DNA of 64,000 nt, from assembly GCA_030373145.1 (NCBI GenBank), contig JAUCZK010000003.1, positions 1 to 64,000 of the forward strand, written 5' to 3'. This document shows, in pieces, positions 7,678 through 15,312 of this stretch. The notes under the pieces are model-generated. The model worked only from the letters and a program-made list of their open reading frames with translations. It ran no database searches and was not told the DNA's origin. A program made the position numbers and the translations under genes. This DNA comes from Cyanobium sp. CZS48M. GTDB lineage: Bacteria > Cyanobacteriota > Cyanobacteriia > PCC-6307 > Cyanobiaceae. The first letter of the stretch is position 1. Each line of letters begins with the position of its first letter.

Positions 7678-8414
7678 GTGGAGATGGTGGAGAGGCGCTG
7701 GAAGGATGGATCCGCCATGCCATCCACCCGGAACGACGACCAGGTGACGCTGGGGGCTGGATCTTCGGCCAGGCGCGGAAATTCGATGCGGCGACGCTGG
7801 TAGGTGAGCCCCACACAACTGAGATCGTCGTCATCGGCCATCAGCGACCAGAGCAGACGCAGATCTCCGCGGTCGTAGGACCAGGGCTCATCCATCGGAA
7901 TCGGCTCCGCCAGTACTCCCGCAGCGAAGCGAACAGCGCAGAGTCGCTCCGAAGCCAGGTAGTGACCATCTTCGGTGGGATAAAACCAACAGGTGTCGTT
8001 ACTCAACTGCTGCAGCGGCACCGCATCAAGCCAGCGGGTGCCGGCAGGAGAATCAGTGCTCAGGTCCGCGACGTTGAACTCCAGCAGATGGACCTGCAGC
8101 CACAGCCTGGCCGCATCAAAGTGGGGGATGACGGCATCACAGAGCAGCCGATCCTTCGTGGGACCACTGTCGGGTGAACGGGCGAAAGGATCGAGGCCGT
8201 CGGCCGTGGCCTGTCCATCGCGAACAAGGTCATCCAGGCTGCCGGACCAGTCGCGCGGGCAGCGCAGGATGAGCAGGGACCGCGCTGCACTCAGGCAGCT
8301 CTGATGATCGGCGATCACCTGGTCCCAGCCGCTGGGCTCCCCCCCATCAAGGGGAGGAGTGAGGCTGAAGGTGAACGCCAGCTTTGAGGTCATGGGCGGA
8401 GCTGAGGCCGTCAT
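7668..8414 (-). CDS. Protein of unknown function, 248 residues
   Basis: A soluble, acidic, Trp-rich protein with no motif I recognise. It contains WFYPTEDGHYLASERLCAV and RGDLRLLWSLMADDDDLSC, suggesting a globular domain with a conserved core. No signal peptide is evident; an internal Met at residue 8 is an alternative start. Codon use fits the neighbouring core genes. Its last codons and stop form one arm of a hairpin (7660-7677). Confidence 0.6.
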   Translation of the reverse strand: MTASAPPMTSKLAFTFSLTPPLDGGEPSGWDQVIADHQSCLSAARSLLILRCPRDWSGSLDDLVRDGQATADGLDPFARSPDSGPTKDRLLCDAVIPHFDAARLWLQVHLLEFNVADLSTDSPAGTRWLDAVPLQQLSNDTCWFYPTEDGHYLASERLCAVRFAAGVLAEPIPMDEPWSYDRGDLRLLWSLMADDDDLSCVGLTYQRRRIEFPRLAEDPAPSVTWSSFRVDGMADPSFQRLSTISTYG

Positions 8415-8446
8415 GACGGAGAGACTGTCACCTGTGGAAACGGCGA

Positions 8447-8593
8447 TCAGCCCAGACCCACCTGGCCGAGGATGCCCTGACCGGTGAGGAGCTCGGTGGC
8501 GAGGCCGATGACGAAGCCGAGCATGGCCAGACGGCCATTCCAGGTTTCAGCGAAGGCCACGAAACCGAAGCGGGAGGTGGTGGAGTCAGCCAT
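8447..8593 (-). CDS. hli: High-light-inducible protein (Hli/SCP)
   Basis: A 48-residue frame starting MADSTTSRFG and containing FAETWNGRLAMLGFVIGLATE, the single-helix chlorophyll a/b-binding signature with the Glu, Asn and Arg that coordinate chlorophyll and pair helices. Hli proteins sit in the thylakoid membrane, bind chlorophyll and carotenoid, and protect or assist assembly of photosystem II under light stress. It is a monocistronic-looking leftward gene with a 70-90 nt upstream gap. I did not find a clear HLR1 (RpaB-binding) repeat in that gap. Confidence 0.9.
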   Translation of the reverse strand: MADSTTSRFGFVAFAETWNGRLAMLGFVIGLATELLTGQGILGQVGLG

Positions 8594-8677
8594 GGGTGGT
8601 GAGCGAGGTGCTTTGCGTAGCGTAACACAAACCTTTGAGGATTGTTAAGAGGCGGTCAAAGTCCAGCGAGGCCGTAC

Positions 8678-8959
8678 TCACGGCTCAGTGCTGCTGCTGC
8701 CCGTATCCCGGCTCACGTCCACGCCGAAGGGCGCAAACAGGAAGACCATCTCGCCAAGGCGCTCCTGGTGCCCGTCGAGGGCGAACACCCCGCCGGAGAC
8801 GAAGTCGGCCGAGCGCTGGGCCTCCTCAGGCGGCATCGAGCCGAAGTTGAGCACCACGGTCTTGCGCTCGCGCACCGCCTGGACCGCCTGCAGCACGTCC
8901 TCGAAGCGGTGCGGTTCCATCAAAACGACTTCGGAAGGCAAGTCGGAAAACCGATCCAT
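8678..8959 (-). CDS. Short SepF-like (DUF552) protein
   Basis: 93 residues from the ATG at 8959, almost exactly one SepF core domain: VVLMEPHRFEDVLQAVQAVRE, VVLNFGSMPPEEAQRSADF, VSGGVFALDGHQERLGEMVFLFAP. SepF polymerises and tethers FtsZ to the membrane. Usual cyanobacterial SepF (Cdv2) is close to twice as long, with an N-terminal membrane-binding helix and linker that are missing here, so this may be a second, domain-only copy or a soluble partner. The start lies 4 nt after the stop of the PAP/fibrillin gene, suggesting translational coupling. The upstream extension to 9022 would overlap that gene. Confidence 0.75.
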   Translation of the reverse strand: MDRFSDLPSEVVLMEPHRFEDVLQAVQAVRERKTVVLNFGSMPPEEAQRSADFVSGGVFALDGHQERLGEMVFLFAPFGVDVSRDTGSSSTEP

Positions 8960-8963
8960 GCCA

Positions 8964-9539
8964 TCACGGTGCCATGGGCGGCCCAGCGGCGCCAATCGGT
9001 TCAGCCAGGGCGAGCAGGTCATCGCAGCGCAGCTCCCCGCGCCGGCGCAGGGCGAAAAGGGTGCCCGCCTGTCCCCGGCAGACCCGCAGCTCCTGATCCA
9101 GAACGGTGATGTCCAGCCAGGCCGGGTAGCTCTGATTCACCTGCCGCATCAGCCGCAACGGCACCGGTCCCAGGGCCGGGCCGATCCAGCCGCCCCGCTC
9201 GAAGCTCACCGACACCCGCTGGGGCCCCTCAATCGAGATCCCCGCCAGCACGGCAATGCCGCCCAGACCCGAGAAGGCGCCGGCGGGGCGCAGCAGATTC
9301 ATGGCCCGCCCCCGGGACGGGGCCAGCACCTGAAGGTTGTCGAGCCACGGGGCCACCCGCAGGTACGGAGCCCGGCTGCTGCTCCAGCGCAACTCCCACA
9401 CCCCCTCCAGGGGCTGCGGCCGCGCCTGGAGATCAGCGGGCGACTCCCGCTCCAGCGTCTCGATCAAGGAGCGAATCTGCTGATCACCAAGGGCGGCGGG
9501 GTCGCGCAACCCTTCAAGCAACTGGTCGCGGGGAGTCAT
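8964..9539 (-). CDS. PAP/fibrillin family protein
   Basis: 191 residues with the plastid-lipid-associated protein (fibrillin) pattern: an N-terminal helical part, LEGVWELRWSSSRAPYL at about 44-60, and a beta-rich lipocalin-like core ending DITVLDQELRVCRGQAGTLFALRR. Family members associate with thylakoid lipids and photosynthetic membranes; the exact ligand is unknown. No signal peptide. Followed at once by the SepF-like gene on the same strand. Confidence 0.8.
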   Translation of the reverse strand: MTPRDQLLEGLRDPAALGDQQIRSLIETLERESPADLQARPQPLEGVWELRWSSSRAPYLRVAPWLDNLQVLAPSRGRAMNLLRPAGAFSGLGGIAVLAGISIEGPQRVSVSFERGGWIGPALGPVPLRLMRQVNQSYPAWLDITVLDQELRVCRGQAGTLFALRRRGELRCDDLLALAEPIGAAGPPMAP

Positions 9540-9666
9540 GGCACCAAGGGAGTGAGTGGAGATCCTGGGGGCGGGGGAGTGTGTAGAGTGAACGTTGATT
9601 TTTCGATCACTGGTGAGAGCAACACTTCCAGCCGTCGACGGATCCGTTCAAGTTATTTAAAGTTAC

Positions 9667-10011
9667 ATGACAATCTACGTAGGCAACCTCTCGTTCGATG
9701 CCGAGCAAGAGGATCTCCGTGACCTTTTCAGTCAGTACGGAGAAGTGCGCCAGTGCAGCCTGCCCCTTGACCGGGAAACTGGACGCAAGCGCGGTTTCGC
9801 ATTTGTGGAACTGGCCAATGACGCCGAAGAGCAGAAGGCCATCGACGATCTTCAGAACGTCGAATGGATGAACCGGATGATCCGGGTGAACAAAGCTGAA
9901 CCCCGCGGCGGCGGCGGCGGTGGCGGCAACCGTGGAGGCGGTGGCGGCGGCTACGGCGGCGGTGGTGGTGGTGGCTACGGCGGTGGCGGCGGTGGCCGCA
10001 GCCGTTACTGA
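9667..10011 (+). CDS. rbp: RNA-binding protein, single RRM with glycine-rich tail
   Basis: 114 residues. The RRM occupies about 1-80, with RNP2 as IYVGNL (3-8) and RNP1 as KRGFAFVEL (about 42-50). It is followed by a Gly-rich tail with Tyr and Arg (GGGGYGGGGGGRSRY). Cyanobacterial Rbp proteins of this type bind mRNA, many are induced by cold, and some target mRNAs to thylakoids. The gene has its own strong terminator (10068-10094) and is flanked by leftward genes, so it is probably monocistronic. The 127-nt upstream gap is AT-rich near the start and likely holds the promoter and 5' leader. Confidence 0.92.
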   Translation: MTIYVGNLSFDAEQEDLRDLFSQYGEVRQCSLPLDRETGRKRGFAFVELANDAEEQKAIDDLQNVEWMNRMIRVNKAEPRGGGGGGGNRGGGGGGYGGGGGGGYGGGGGGRSRY

Positions 10012-10067
10012 GTTGCCACTCAGGCCCCGGCTTCAGATCAGGCTCGCCTGACTGAAGCCTTTGATGC

Positions 10068-10094
10068 AACCCCGCTTTGGCGGGGTTTTTTATT
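10068..10094 (+). terminator. Rho-independent terminator after rbp
   Basis: AACCCCGC-TTTG-GCGGGGTT followed by TTTTTATT: an 8-bp GC-rich stem with a T-run, the best intrinsic terminator in the window. A second, weaker hairpin (CTTCAG/CTGAAG arms at 10031-10057) precedes it. Confidence 0.9.
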
Positions 10095-10145
10095 GGCTAC
10101 CCGAGAGCTGGCTGCCCAATGTTGGGCAGCCGAGCGGGTCGAGGA

Positions 10146-10538
10146 TCACTCCTCCCCTTCGTCCTCAGCACCCACGGGCACCAGGCGGATCTGCTTGCGG
10201 CCGATCTTGAGTTCGAACTCATCACCGGGCTTGAGGTCGAGCAGGGCGGTGTAAGCCTTGCCAACCAGCAGATTGCCGTTGCCTTGAACCGTGGCGATGT
10301 AGCTCAGCTTGCGGCCACCTTTGCCGGCGGCCTGGCCACCGCCGGTGGAGCCGAGGTTGACGCCCTTGGCCTCCAGCAGAGCCTCGTAGAAGGCGGTGAA
10401 ATTCAACCGCTCACTGCCGTCCTTCTTGGTGCTGACATAGCCAGCGGAGCGCACCAGTTCCGATTTGCTTACCTCACCCAGCTCCTTGACCTTCGCGAGC
10501 AGATCGGCACCCGTCAACATGGCATTGTTCGAGAACAT
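10146..10538 (-). CDS. AbrB-like transcriptional regulator (cyAbrB)
   Basis: About 130 residues. The N-terminal part (MLTGADLLAKVKELGEVSKSEL, VRSAGYVSTKKDGSERLNFTAFYEALLEAKGV) and the C-terminal SpoVT/AbrB-like strand region (GKAYTALLDLKPGDEFELKIGRKQIRLV) match cyanobacterial cyAbrB proteins, which bind DNA widely and affect nitrogen and carbon responses. The start is uncertain: ATGs at 10550, 10538 and 10520 are all in frame and none has a strong ribosome-binding site; the conserved sequence begins at the 10520 ATG. The acidic tail EDEGEE is typical. Confidence 0.85.
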   Translation of the reverse strand: MFSNNAMLTGADLLAKVKELGEVSKSELVRSAGYVSTKKDGSERLNFTAFYEALLEAKGVNLGSTGGGQAAGKGGRKLSYIATVQGNGNLLVGKAYTALLDLKPGDEFELKIGRKQIRLVPVGAEDEGEE

Positions 10539-10730
10539 CACCGCCAACATACTGAATGGCGTGGGTTGGTTGAGGTTGACGGCCAAAGCAACCCGACTGG
10601 CCCAGTTCAGTTCCAGCAAAGATCCGCTCCATCGCGCATTCCCGGTCATGACATCCTGATGGCGATCCGCTCAGTCATGGCCGAGAAGTTTCAGGATCCT
10701 CTCTGCACCGGCAAGACCCCTGCGATCCGT

Positions 10731-12182
10731 TCAGTGAGACTGGCCGCGGCGAGGGCGCTGAAACCAGATACAGCCGGCTCCCCCCAGCAGAATCATCAGG
10801 ATCAGCGGCGCTTCACGCCAGATTTGATAGGTCGTGGCTCGCTTCAGCCGCTCCAGTTTGAACATCCCCAGCTGCGGACGTCCCGGCGGTAAGGCCGCGC
10901 GTACCAACCCCTGGCTGTCGATCACCAGGCTGGGTCCCGTGTTGGCGCTGCTCACCAACCAGCGGCCCACTTCGATGGCCCGCAGCTGGGCCAGGGCCGT
11001 GAACTGATCCCGCAGCAGGGCTGGATAGGGATCGAGATTGGCGCTGGCCAGCAACCAGCTCGCCCCCGCCGCGCTGGCCTGGCGCAGGCCCTCGCCACTG
11101 GCCAGTTCGTAGCAGATCGCCACCGCCGGATTGCCGCCATGGCGTCTCAGCAAGCGCGACGGTGGCCCAGGCTCCACGCCCCCCACGGCCGAGAGTCCGC
11201 CCCAGCGCCAGAGGCCTGCCAGAGGCACCCATTCGCCCAGGGGCACCACCCGCGCCTTGTCCACCCAGCCAGAGGCCTCCCTCGCTCCTGGCTCGAAGCG
11301 CAGCACACTGCTGCGCAACTCCTCCCCCTCCAGGCGGAAGCCGCCACTGAGCACCTCCGCATCGGCCTCGGGCATGGCCTGCCCCAGCACCAGCGTTCCC
11401 TCCGGCAGCAGCAGGGGCACCCCCAGGACGGCCGCCTGCTGCCGGGCCCGGGCGATCTGCAGCAGCAGATCCCGTTGGCGCTCGGGCTGAAACTTCTCGC
11501 GGGTGGGCACTGCCGGTTGCAACACCAGCACCCGGAAGGACTCGCCGTGCTCGGCTCGCTCCGGCCGCAACTGGCTCCAGCCCAGGCCATGGCTGAACAG
11601 CAGCAGGGCCAGCAGCCCGAGCCCCCAACCGCGGCGGCTGGCCGCAGGGGCCACCAGGGTGCGCCAGCAGCACCAGCCGATCAGCAGTTGAACGGCCGCC
11701 ACAAAACCGGATCCCCCCAGCGCCGCAAGCCCGGCCAGGGAACGGTCGGCGGGCAGGGGGGACGTGCCCAGGCCGATCCAGAACAGTGGGCCGGCGGCCA
11801 GCAGCACCTCCGCCAGACCCCAGAGCCCCGAGGCCAGCAGCGCCGTGGCCAGGCGGCTGGGGCCGAAGCGGTGCACCAGCCAGCCCCAGCCGGCCAGCAG
11901 CAGCCCCCCGGCCAGGCCACAGGCCAGCCACAGCGTCAGACAGATGGGCAGGCTCAGGGGGCCCGGAACACCGATCCAGTCGAGGGGGTGCAGCCAGAGC
12001 AGCCAGCGATGGCTCACCAGCACCGCTGCGGCGCCCCACAGGCCTGCGCCCACCGGGGAGGCCCCCCAGAGGGGCACCAGGGCCAGCCAGAGCAGGGGAG
12101 GCAGACCCAGGGGCGCCAGGGAAAGGCCCGCCAGGGCGCCGGCCAGGGCGGTGATCACCCTGAAGCGCCGGTCATCTCCCAT
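10731..12182 (-). CDS. lnt: Apolipoprotein N-acyltransferase
   Basis: About 483 residues. The N-terminal half has six or more hydrophobic helices (about 8-190); the C-terminal half is a nitrilase-type domain facing the periplasm. The Glu-Lys-Cys triad is visible as LLPEGTLV, WVDKARVVPLGEW and AICYELASGEG. The enzyme adds the third acyl chain to the N-terminal Cys of lipoproteins using a phospholipid donor. A final helix (APLILMILLGGAGCIWF) closes the protein. It is divergent from the phasin-like gene with only 50 nt between starts. Confidence 0.9.
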   Translation of the reverse strand: MGDDRRFRVITALAGALAGLSLAPLGLPPLLWLALVPLWGASPVGAGLWGAAAVLVSHRWLLWLHPLDWIGVPGPLSLPICLTLWLACGLAGGLLLAGWGWLVHRFGPSRLATALLASGLWGLAEVLLAAGPLFWIGLGTSPLPADRSLAGLAALGGSGFVAAVQLLIGWCCWRTLVAPAASRRGWGLGLLALLLFSHGLGWSQLRPERAEHGESFRVLVLQPAVPTREKFQPERQRDLLLQIARARQQAAVLGVPLLLPEGTLVLGQAMPEADAEVLSGGFRLEGEELRSSVLRFEPGAREASGWVDKARVVPLGEWVPLAGLWRWGGLSAVGGVEPGPPSRLLRRHGGNPAVAICYELASGEGLRQASAAGASWLLASANLDPYPALLRDQFTALAQLRAIEVGRWLVSSANTGPSLVIDSQGLVRAALPPGRPQLGMFKLERLKRATTYQIWREAPLILMILLGGAGCIWFQRPRRGQSH

Positions 12183-12232
12183 GGCCTGCGCCGGCATGCA
12201 ACGACATCATCAGATGGTCAGCGCTTGCCGCC

Positions 12233-12574
12233 ATGGACCGGGACAATCTGCTCCAGCAACTGATCCTGCGTGGACTGGGCACCAGTTCCCTGGTGGCCGA
12301 CCGCCTGCGCAACGTCACCCAGGACTGGGTGAGGAGTGGCCGCCTGGATCCCGGCGAAGCCACGGTGCTCGTTGACGACGTGATGCGCTCGCTGCGCGGG
12401 GAGAACCCCGAGCTGGAAAAGAAGGCCGAGCGCACCATGGAGCGCAACATCGATCATTTCCTCCAGGATTTCGGGCTGGCCCGCCAGCGCGAGGTGGATG
12501 AGCTGCGGGGCCGCATCGACCGCCTGGAGCAACTGCTGCGCAACCGGCGTGAAGCGGCTGAAGTGCCCGACTGA
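12233..12574 (+). CDS. Phasin-family-like small helical protein
   Basis: 113 residues, almost wholly alpha-helical, starting [25 protein letters not shown] and ending in a coiled coil ([24 protein letters not shown]). This layout fits the short cyanobacterial proteins annotated as phasin-family or PHA-regulator-like. No PHA synthesis gene is in the window, so a role in PHA granules is not supported here; it may simply be a helical scaffold. Divergent from lnt. Confidence 0.65.
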   Translation: MDRDNLLQQLILRGLGTSSLVADRLRNVTQDWVRSGRLDPGEATVLVDDVMRSLRGENPELEKKAERTMERNIDHFLQDFGLARQREVDELRGRIDRLEQLLRNRREAAEVPD

Positions 12575-12639
12575 AACGGCCTCCGGCGCTGGCAGAATCT
12601 CCCCCAGCTCCCTTCGGCCCGGCCGCCCTTCTCCGACCC

Positions 12640-13308
12640 ATGCGTGACATCCTGATCAGCACCGGCGTCTGCGTCGCCTGCCTGCTGCTGGCCCTGGCCA
12701 GTCAGTTGATCTCCCCCAGCACGGTGGAGGCCAGCGGCAACGGTGCCGTGAGCACGGCCTCGCAGACCAGCAGATCCCTCAGTTCCGTTGCCGTGGCAAC
12801 GGCCAGTCCCGCCGCCCCCAGCGGCCGGATCGAGCTGGACCCCGACGATCCCAATCCTTCGCTGTTCACCATGGCCTCCGACAGTCCCAACGACTCCTCC
12901 CCTCTCAGCGACGCTGCTGTGGCCCAGGCCGGAGCTGCCGGTCTGGGTGGCGAACTGGTGGCCGCCAAGGAAGTGGTCACCCCCAGTGGCCTGCGCATCA
13001 CCGATCTGGTGGTGGGCGAGGGCGCCGAAGCCGTCAGCGGCCAGGCGGTCCAGGTCAACTACCGCGGCACCCTTGCCAACGGCACGGAGTTCGACAGCAG
13101 CTACGGCCGTGGCCCCTTCTCCTTCCCCCTGGGCGGCGGTCGGGTGATCAAGGGCTGGGATGAAGGCGTGGCCGGCATGAAAGTGGGCGGCAAGCGCAAA
13201 CTGGTGATTCCCCCGGATCTGGCCTACGGCGAGCGGGGGGCCGGCGGCGTCATTCCCCCCAACGCCACCCTCACCTTCGAGGTGGAACTGCTGGGCGTCG
13301 GCGGCTGA
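12640..13308 (+). CDS. FKBP-type peptidyl-prolyl cis-trans isomerase, membrane-anchored or exported
   Basis: 222 residues. An N-terminal hydrophobic segment ([21 protein letters not shown], about 4-24) is followed by a low-complexity Ser/Ala-rich linker to about 100. The FKBP domain (about 115-222) shows [45 protein letters not shown] and [15 protein letters not shown]. It catalyses proline isomerisation during folding in the periplasm or lumen. Cyanobacterial homologues are often thylakoid-lumen proteins; location here is inferred. Confidence 0.9.
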   Translation: MRDILISTGVCVACLLLALASQLISPSTVEASGNGAVSTASQTSRSLSSVAVATASPAAPSGRIELDPDDPNPSLFTMASDSPNDSSPLSDAAVAQAGAAGLGGELVAAKEVVTPSGLRITDLVVGEGAEAVSGQAVQVNYRGTLANGTEFDSSYGRGPFSFPLGGGRVIKGWDEGVAGMKVGGKRKLVIPPDLAYGERGAGGVIPPNATLTFEVELLGVGG

Positions 13309-13378
13309 GCTCCGGCTTCGCTCGTTAGGATGAGACCACCGGTGGATCGCCGGTCAAGCTGTTCATGGTCACATCAAT

Positions 13379-13447
13379 CACAGACCCGGGTCCCAGAGCC
13401 GGCGCGCTTTTCTCGACGTGCCGCCGGCACTCAGCTCCGGGTCTGTG
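13379..13447 (+). promoter_or_regulatory. Long inverted repeat in the sodB leader region
   Basis: CACAGACCCGG (13379-13389) and CCGGGTCTGTG (13437-13447) are an exact 11-bp inverted repeat, with further GC-rich complementarity inside (two GCCGGC blocks). The structure ends 62 nt before the sodB ATG. If the transcript starts upstream, the sodB mRNA carries a strong leader fold. No known riboswitch class is recognised and no T-run follows. Confidence 0.4.
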
Positions 13448-13509
13448 CCGTGCCGCTTGAACCGGAGGCCCCCATGGGCTCCGCCCGTTGTCCCCTTCGT
13501 TGAACTTTC

Positions 13510-14109
13510 ATGGCTCACACGCTGCCTGCTCTCCCTTACGCCATCAACGCGCTCGAGCCCCATATCTCCCAGAACACCCTCGAGTTTCATCACGGCAAAC
13601 ACCACGCCGCCTACGTCGCCAACCTCAACAAGTTGCTGGACGGCACTGACCTTGACGGCAAGAGCCTTGAGGACGTGATCACCGGTGTGGCTGGTGATGC
13701 CTCCAAGGCCGGGGTGTTCAACAACGCCGCCCAGGTGTGGAACCACAGCTTCTACTGGCAGTGCATGAAGCCCGGTGGTGGTGGTCAGCCCAGCGGTGCC
13801 CTCGCCGAGAAGATCAACGCTGATTTCGGCAGCTTCGAGGCCTTCGTGGAGCAGTTCAAGGCGGCTGGCGCCACCCAGTTCGGCAGCGGCTGGGCCTGGT
13901 TGATCCTCGATGGCGGCACCCTCAAGATCACCAAGACCGCCAATGCGGATCTGCCCCTGGCCCACGGTCAGAAGGCTCTGCTCACCATGGATGTCTGGGA
14001 GCACGCCTACTACCTCGACTACCAGAACAAGCGCCCCGATTACATGACCACCTTCCTTGACAAGCTGGTCAACTGGGACTTTGTGGCCGCCAACCTGGCC
14101 GCCGCCTGA
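13510..14109 (+). CDS. sodB: Superoxide dismutase, Fe type
   Basis: 199 residues, full length. Metal ligands are H27 (FHHGKHH), H79 (VWNHSFYW), D161 and H165 (DVWEHAYYL). The residues around them ([13 protein letters not shown]) match iron enzymes rather than the GGHWNHSFFW of manganese enzymes. No signal peptide, so it works in the cytosol, converting superoxide to peroxide and oxygen. It stands alone, convergent with queA, behind a structured leader (13379-13447). Confidence 0.95.
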   Translation: MAHTLPALPYAINALEPHISQNTLEFHHGKHHAAYVANLNKLLDGTDLDGKSLEDVITGVAGDASKAGVFNNAAQVWNHSFYWQCMKPGGGGQPSGALAEKINADFGSFEAFVEQFKAAGATQFGSGWAWLILDGGTLKITKTANADLPLAHGQKALLTMDVWEHAYYLDYQNKRPDYMTTFLDKLVNWDFVAANLAAA

Positions 14110-14121
14110 TTCACCTGGCCC

Positions 14122-15261
14122 TCAAGGGCGCGCCGCCTCCAGCACGGCGTCGGGGGGGATCCACATCGCATCGCCGTAGGAGAAGAAGCGATAGCCCTGC
14201 CGCTTCGCTTCTTCGTAGACCTCCAGCAGCCTCGGCCGTCCGATCAGGGCACTCACCAGCAGCAGCAGCGAACTGCGCGGCAGGTGGAAATTGGTGAGCA
14301 GTCCCTGCACCAGCTGGAAGCGGAATCCCGGCTGGATCACCAGATTCACCGGCCCGCGGAAGGTCACCAGGCGGCCGCCATGCAGCGCCGCCACCCCTTC
14401 GAGACTGCGCACACTGGTGGTGCCGACGGCGATCACCCGCCCGCCCCGCAGCTGGCAGGCGGCCACCGCTTCCACCAGCTCCTGGCTGATCTCCACCCAC
14501 TCGCTGTGCAGATCCAGGCTGGAGAGGTCCTCCTCCTCCAGGGGCCGAAAGGTGCCGATGCCCACGTGCAGCGTGGCAGTGGCGATGGCCACGCCGCGGG
14601 CGCGGATCGCCTTGAGCAGTTCATCACTCAGGTGCAGGCCAGCCGTTGGGGCGGCCACAGCACCGGGCCGGGTGGCATAGCGGGTCTGGTAGCGGCTCTC
14701 CTGCTCAGGATCCGGATGCTGGATGTAGGGCGGCAGCGGCATCGCGCCGTAGCGCTGCAGCAGCGCTTCAATCGAGGCGGCATCGACGCAGCCGGGGGGG
14801 AAGCGGATCACCCGCCCGCCGCTGGATGCATCGAGGGCCACCACCTCCAGGGGCAGGGACGGCTGACCGGCGGCTTCGAGCTGAAGCAACTCGCCGGGTC
14901 GCACCCGCTTGGCCGGCCGCACCAGGCAGATCCAGCAGCACTCGCTGGAGGCCACGGCGGCCTCGTGGGGAACGGCGCTGTCGTAGGGCTGCAGCACCAG
15001 CACTTCCACGGCACCCCCGCTGGCGCGGCGGGCCTGCAGCCGTGCCTTGAGCACCCGGGTATCATTGACCACCAGCAGATCACCCGGGCGCAGCTCCGCC
15101 TGCAGATCCCAGACACTGAGATGCCTGAGCTGCTCCTGGCTGCGGCCTAGAGCCAACAGCCGCGCACTGTGGCGCGGCTCGGCTGGGGTCTGGGCGATGA
15201 ACGACGGCGGCAGGTCGTAGTCGTAGCTGGAGAGCCGCAGATCAGCAGACGGGTCGCTCAG
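14122..15261 (-). CDS. queA: tRNA preQ1(34) S-adenosylmethionine ribosyltransferase-isomerase
   Basis: QueA moves the ribosyl part of SAM onto preQ1 in tRNA anticodons, making epoxyqueuosine. The body is complete (LLVVNDTRVLKARL, YQTRYA, PTAGLHLSDELL, VGTTSVRSLEG, NFHLPRSSLLLLVSALIG). The essential N-terminal block LSSYDYDLPPSFIAQTPAEPRHSARLLALG lies upstream of the first TTG at 15156, and the frame from the preceding pdhC stop (15313) contains no ATG, GTG or TTG. The most plausible start is CTG at 15261 (379 residues, usual length). No clear ribosome-binding site precedes it, so coupling to pdhC is possible. Last gene of the lipB-aas-ylqD-pdhC-queA series. Confidence 0.9.
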   Translation of the reverse strand: MSDPSADLRLSSYDYDLPPSFIAQTPAEPRHSARLLALGRSQEQLRHLSVWDLQAELRPGDLLVVNDTRVLKARLQARRASGGAVEVLVLQPYDSAVPHEAAVASSECCWICLVRPAKRVRPGELLQLEAAGQPSLPLEVVALDASSGGRVIRFPPGCVDAASIEALLQRYGAMPLPPYIQHPDPEQESRYQTRYATRPGAVAAPTAGLHLSDELLKAIRARGVAIATATLHVGIGTFRPLEEEDLSSLDLHSEWVEISQELVEAVAACQLRGGRVIAVGTTSVRSLEGVAALHGGRLVTFRGPVNLVIQPGFRFQLVQGLLTNFHLPRSSLLLLVSALIGRPRLLEVYEEAKRQGYRFFSYGDAMWIPPDAVLEAARP

Positions 15262-15312
15262 GGCTGCAGGGCCCGCTGGGGCCGAGGAAACAACAACAAC
15301 ACAGTCAGACGA

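Noticed and set aside
9905-10008. GGC/GGT-rich run that looks like a microsatellite
   Set aside because: It is in frame and encodes the Gly-rich tail normal for RRM-type Rbp proteins.
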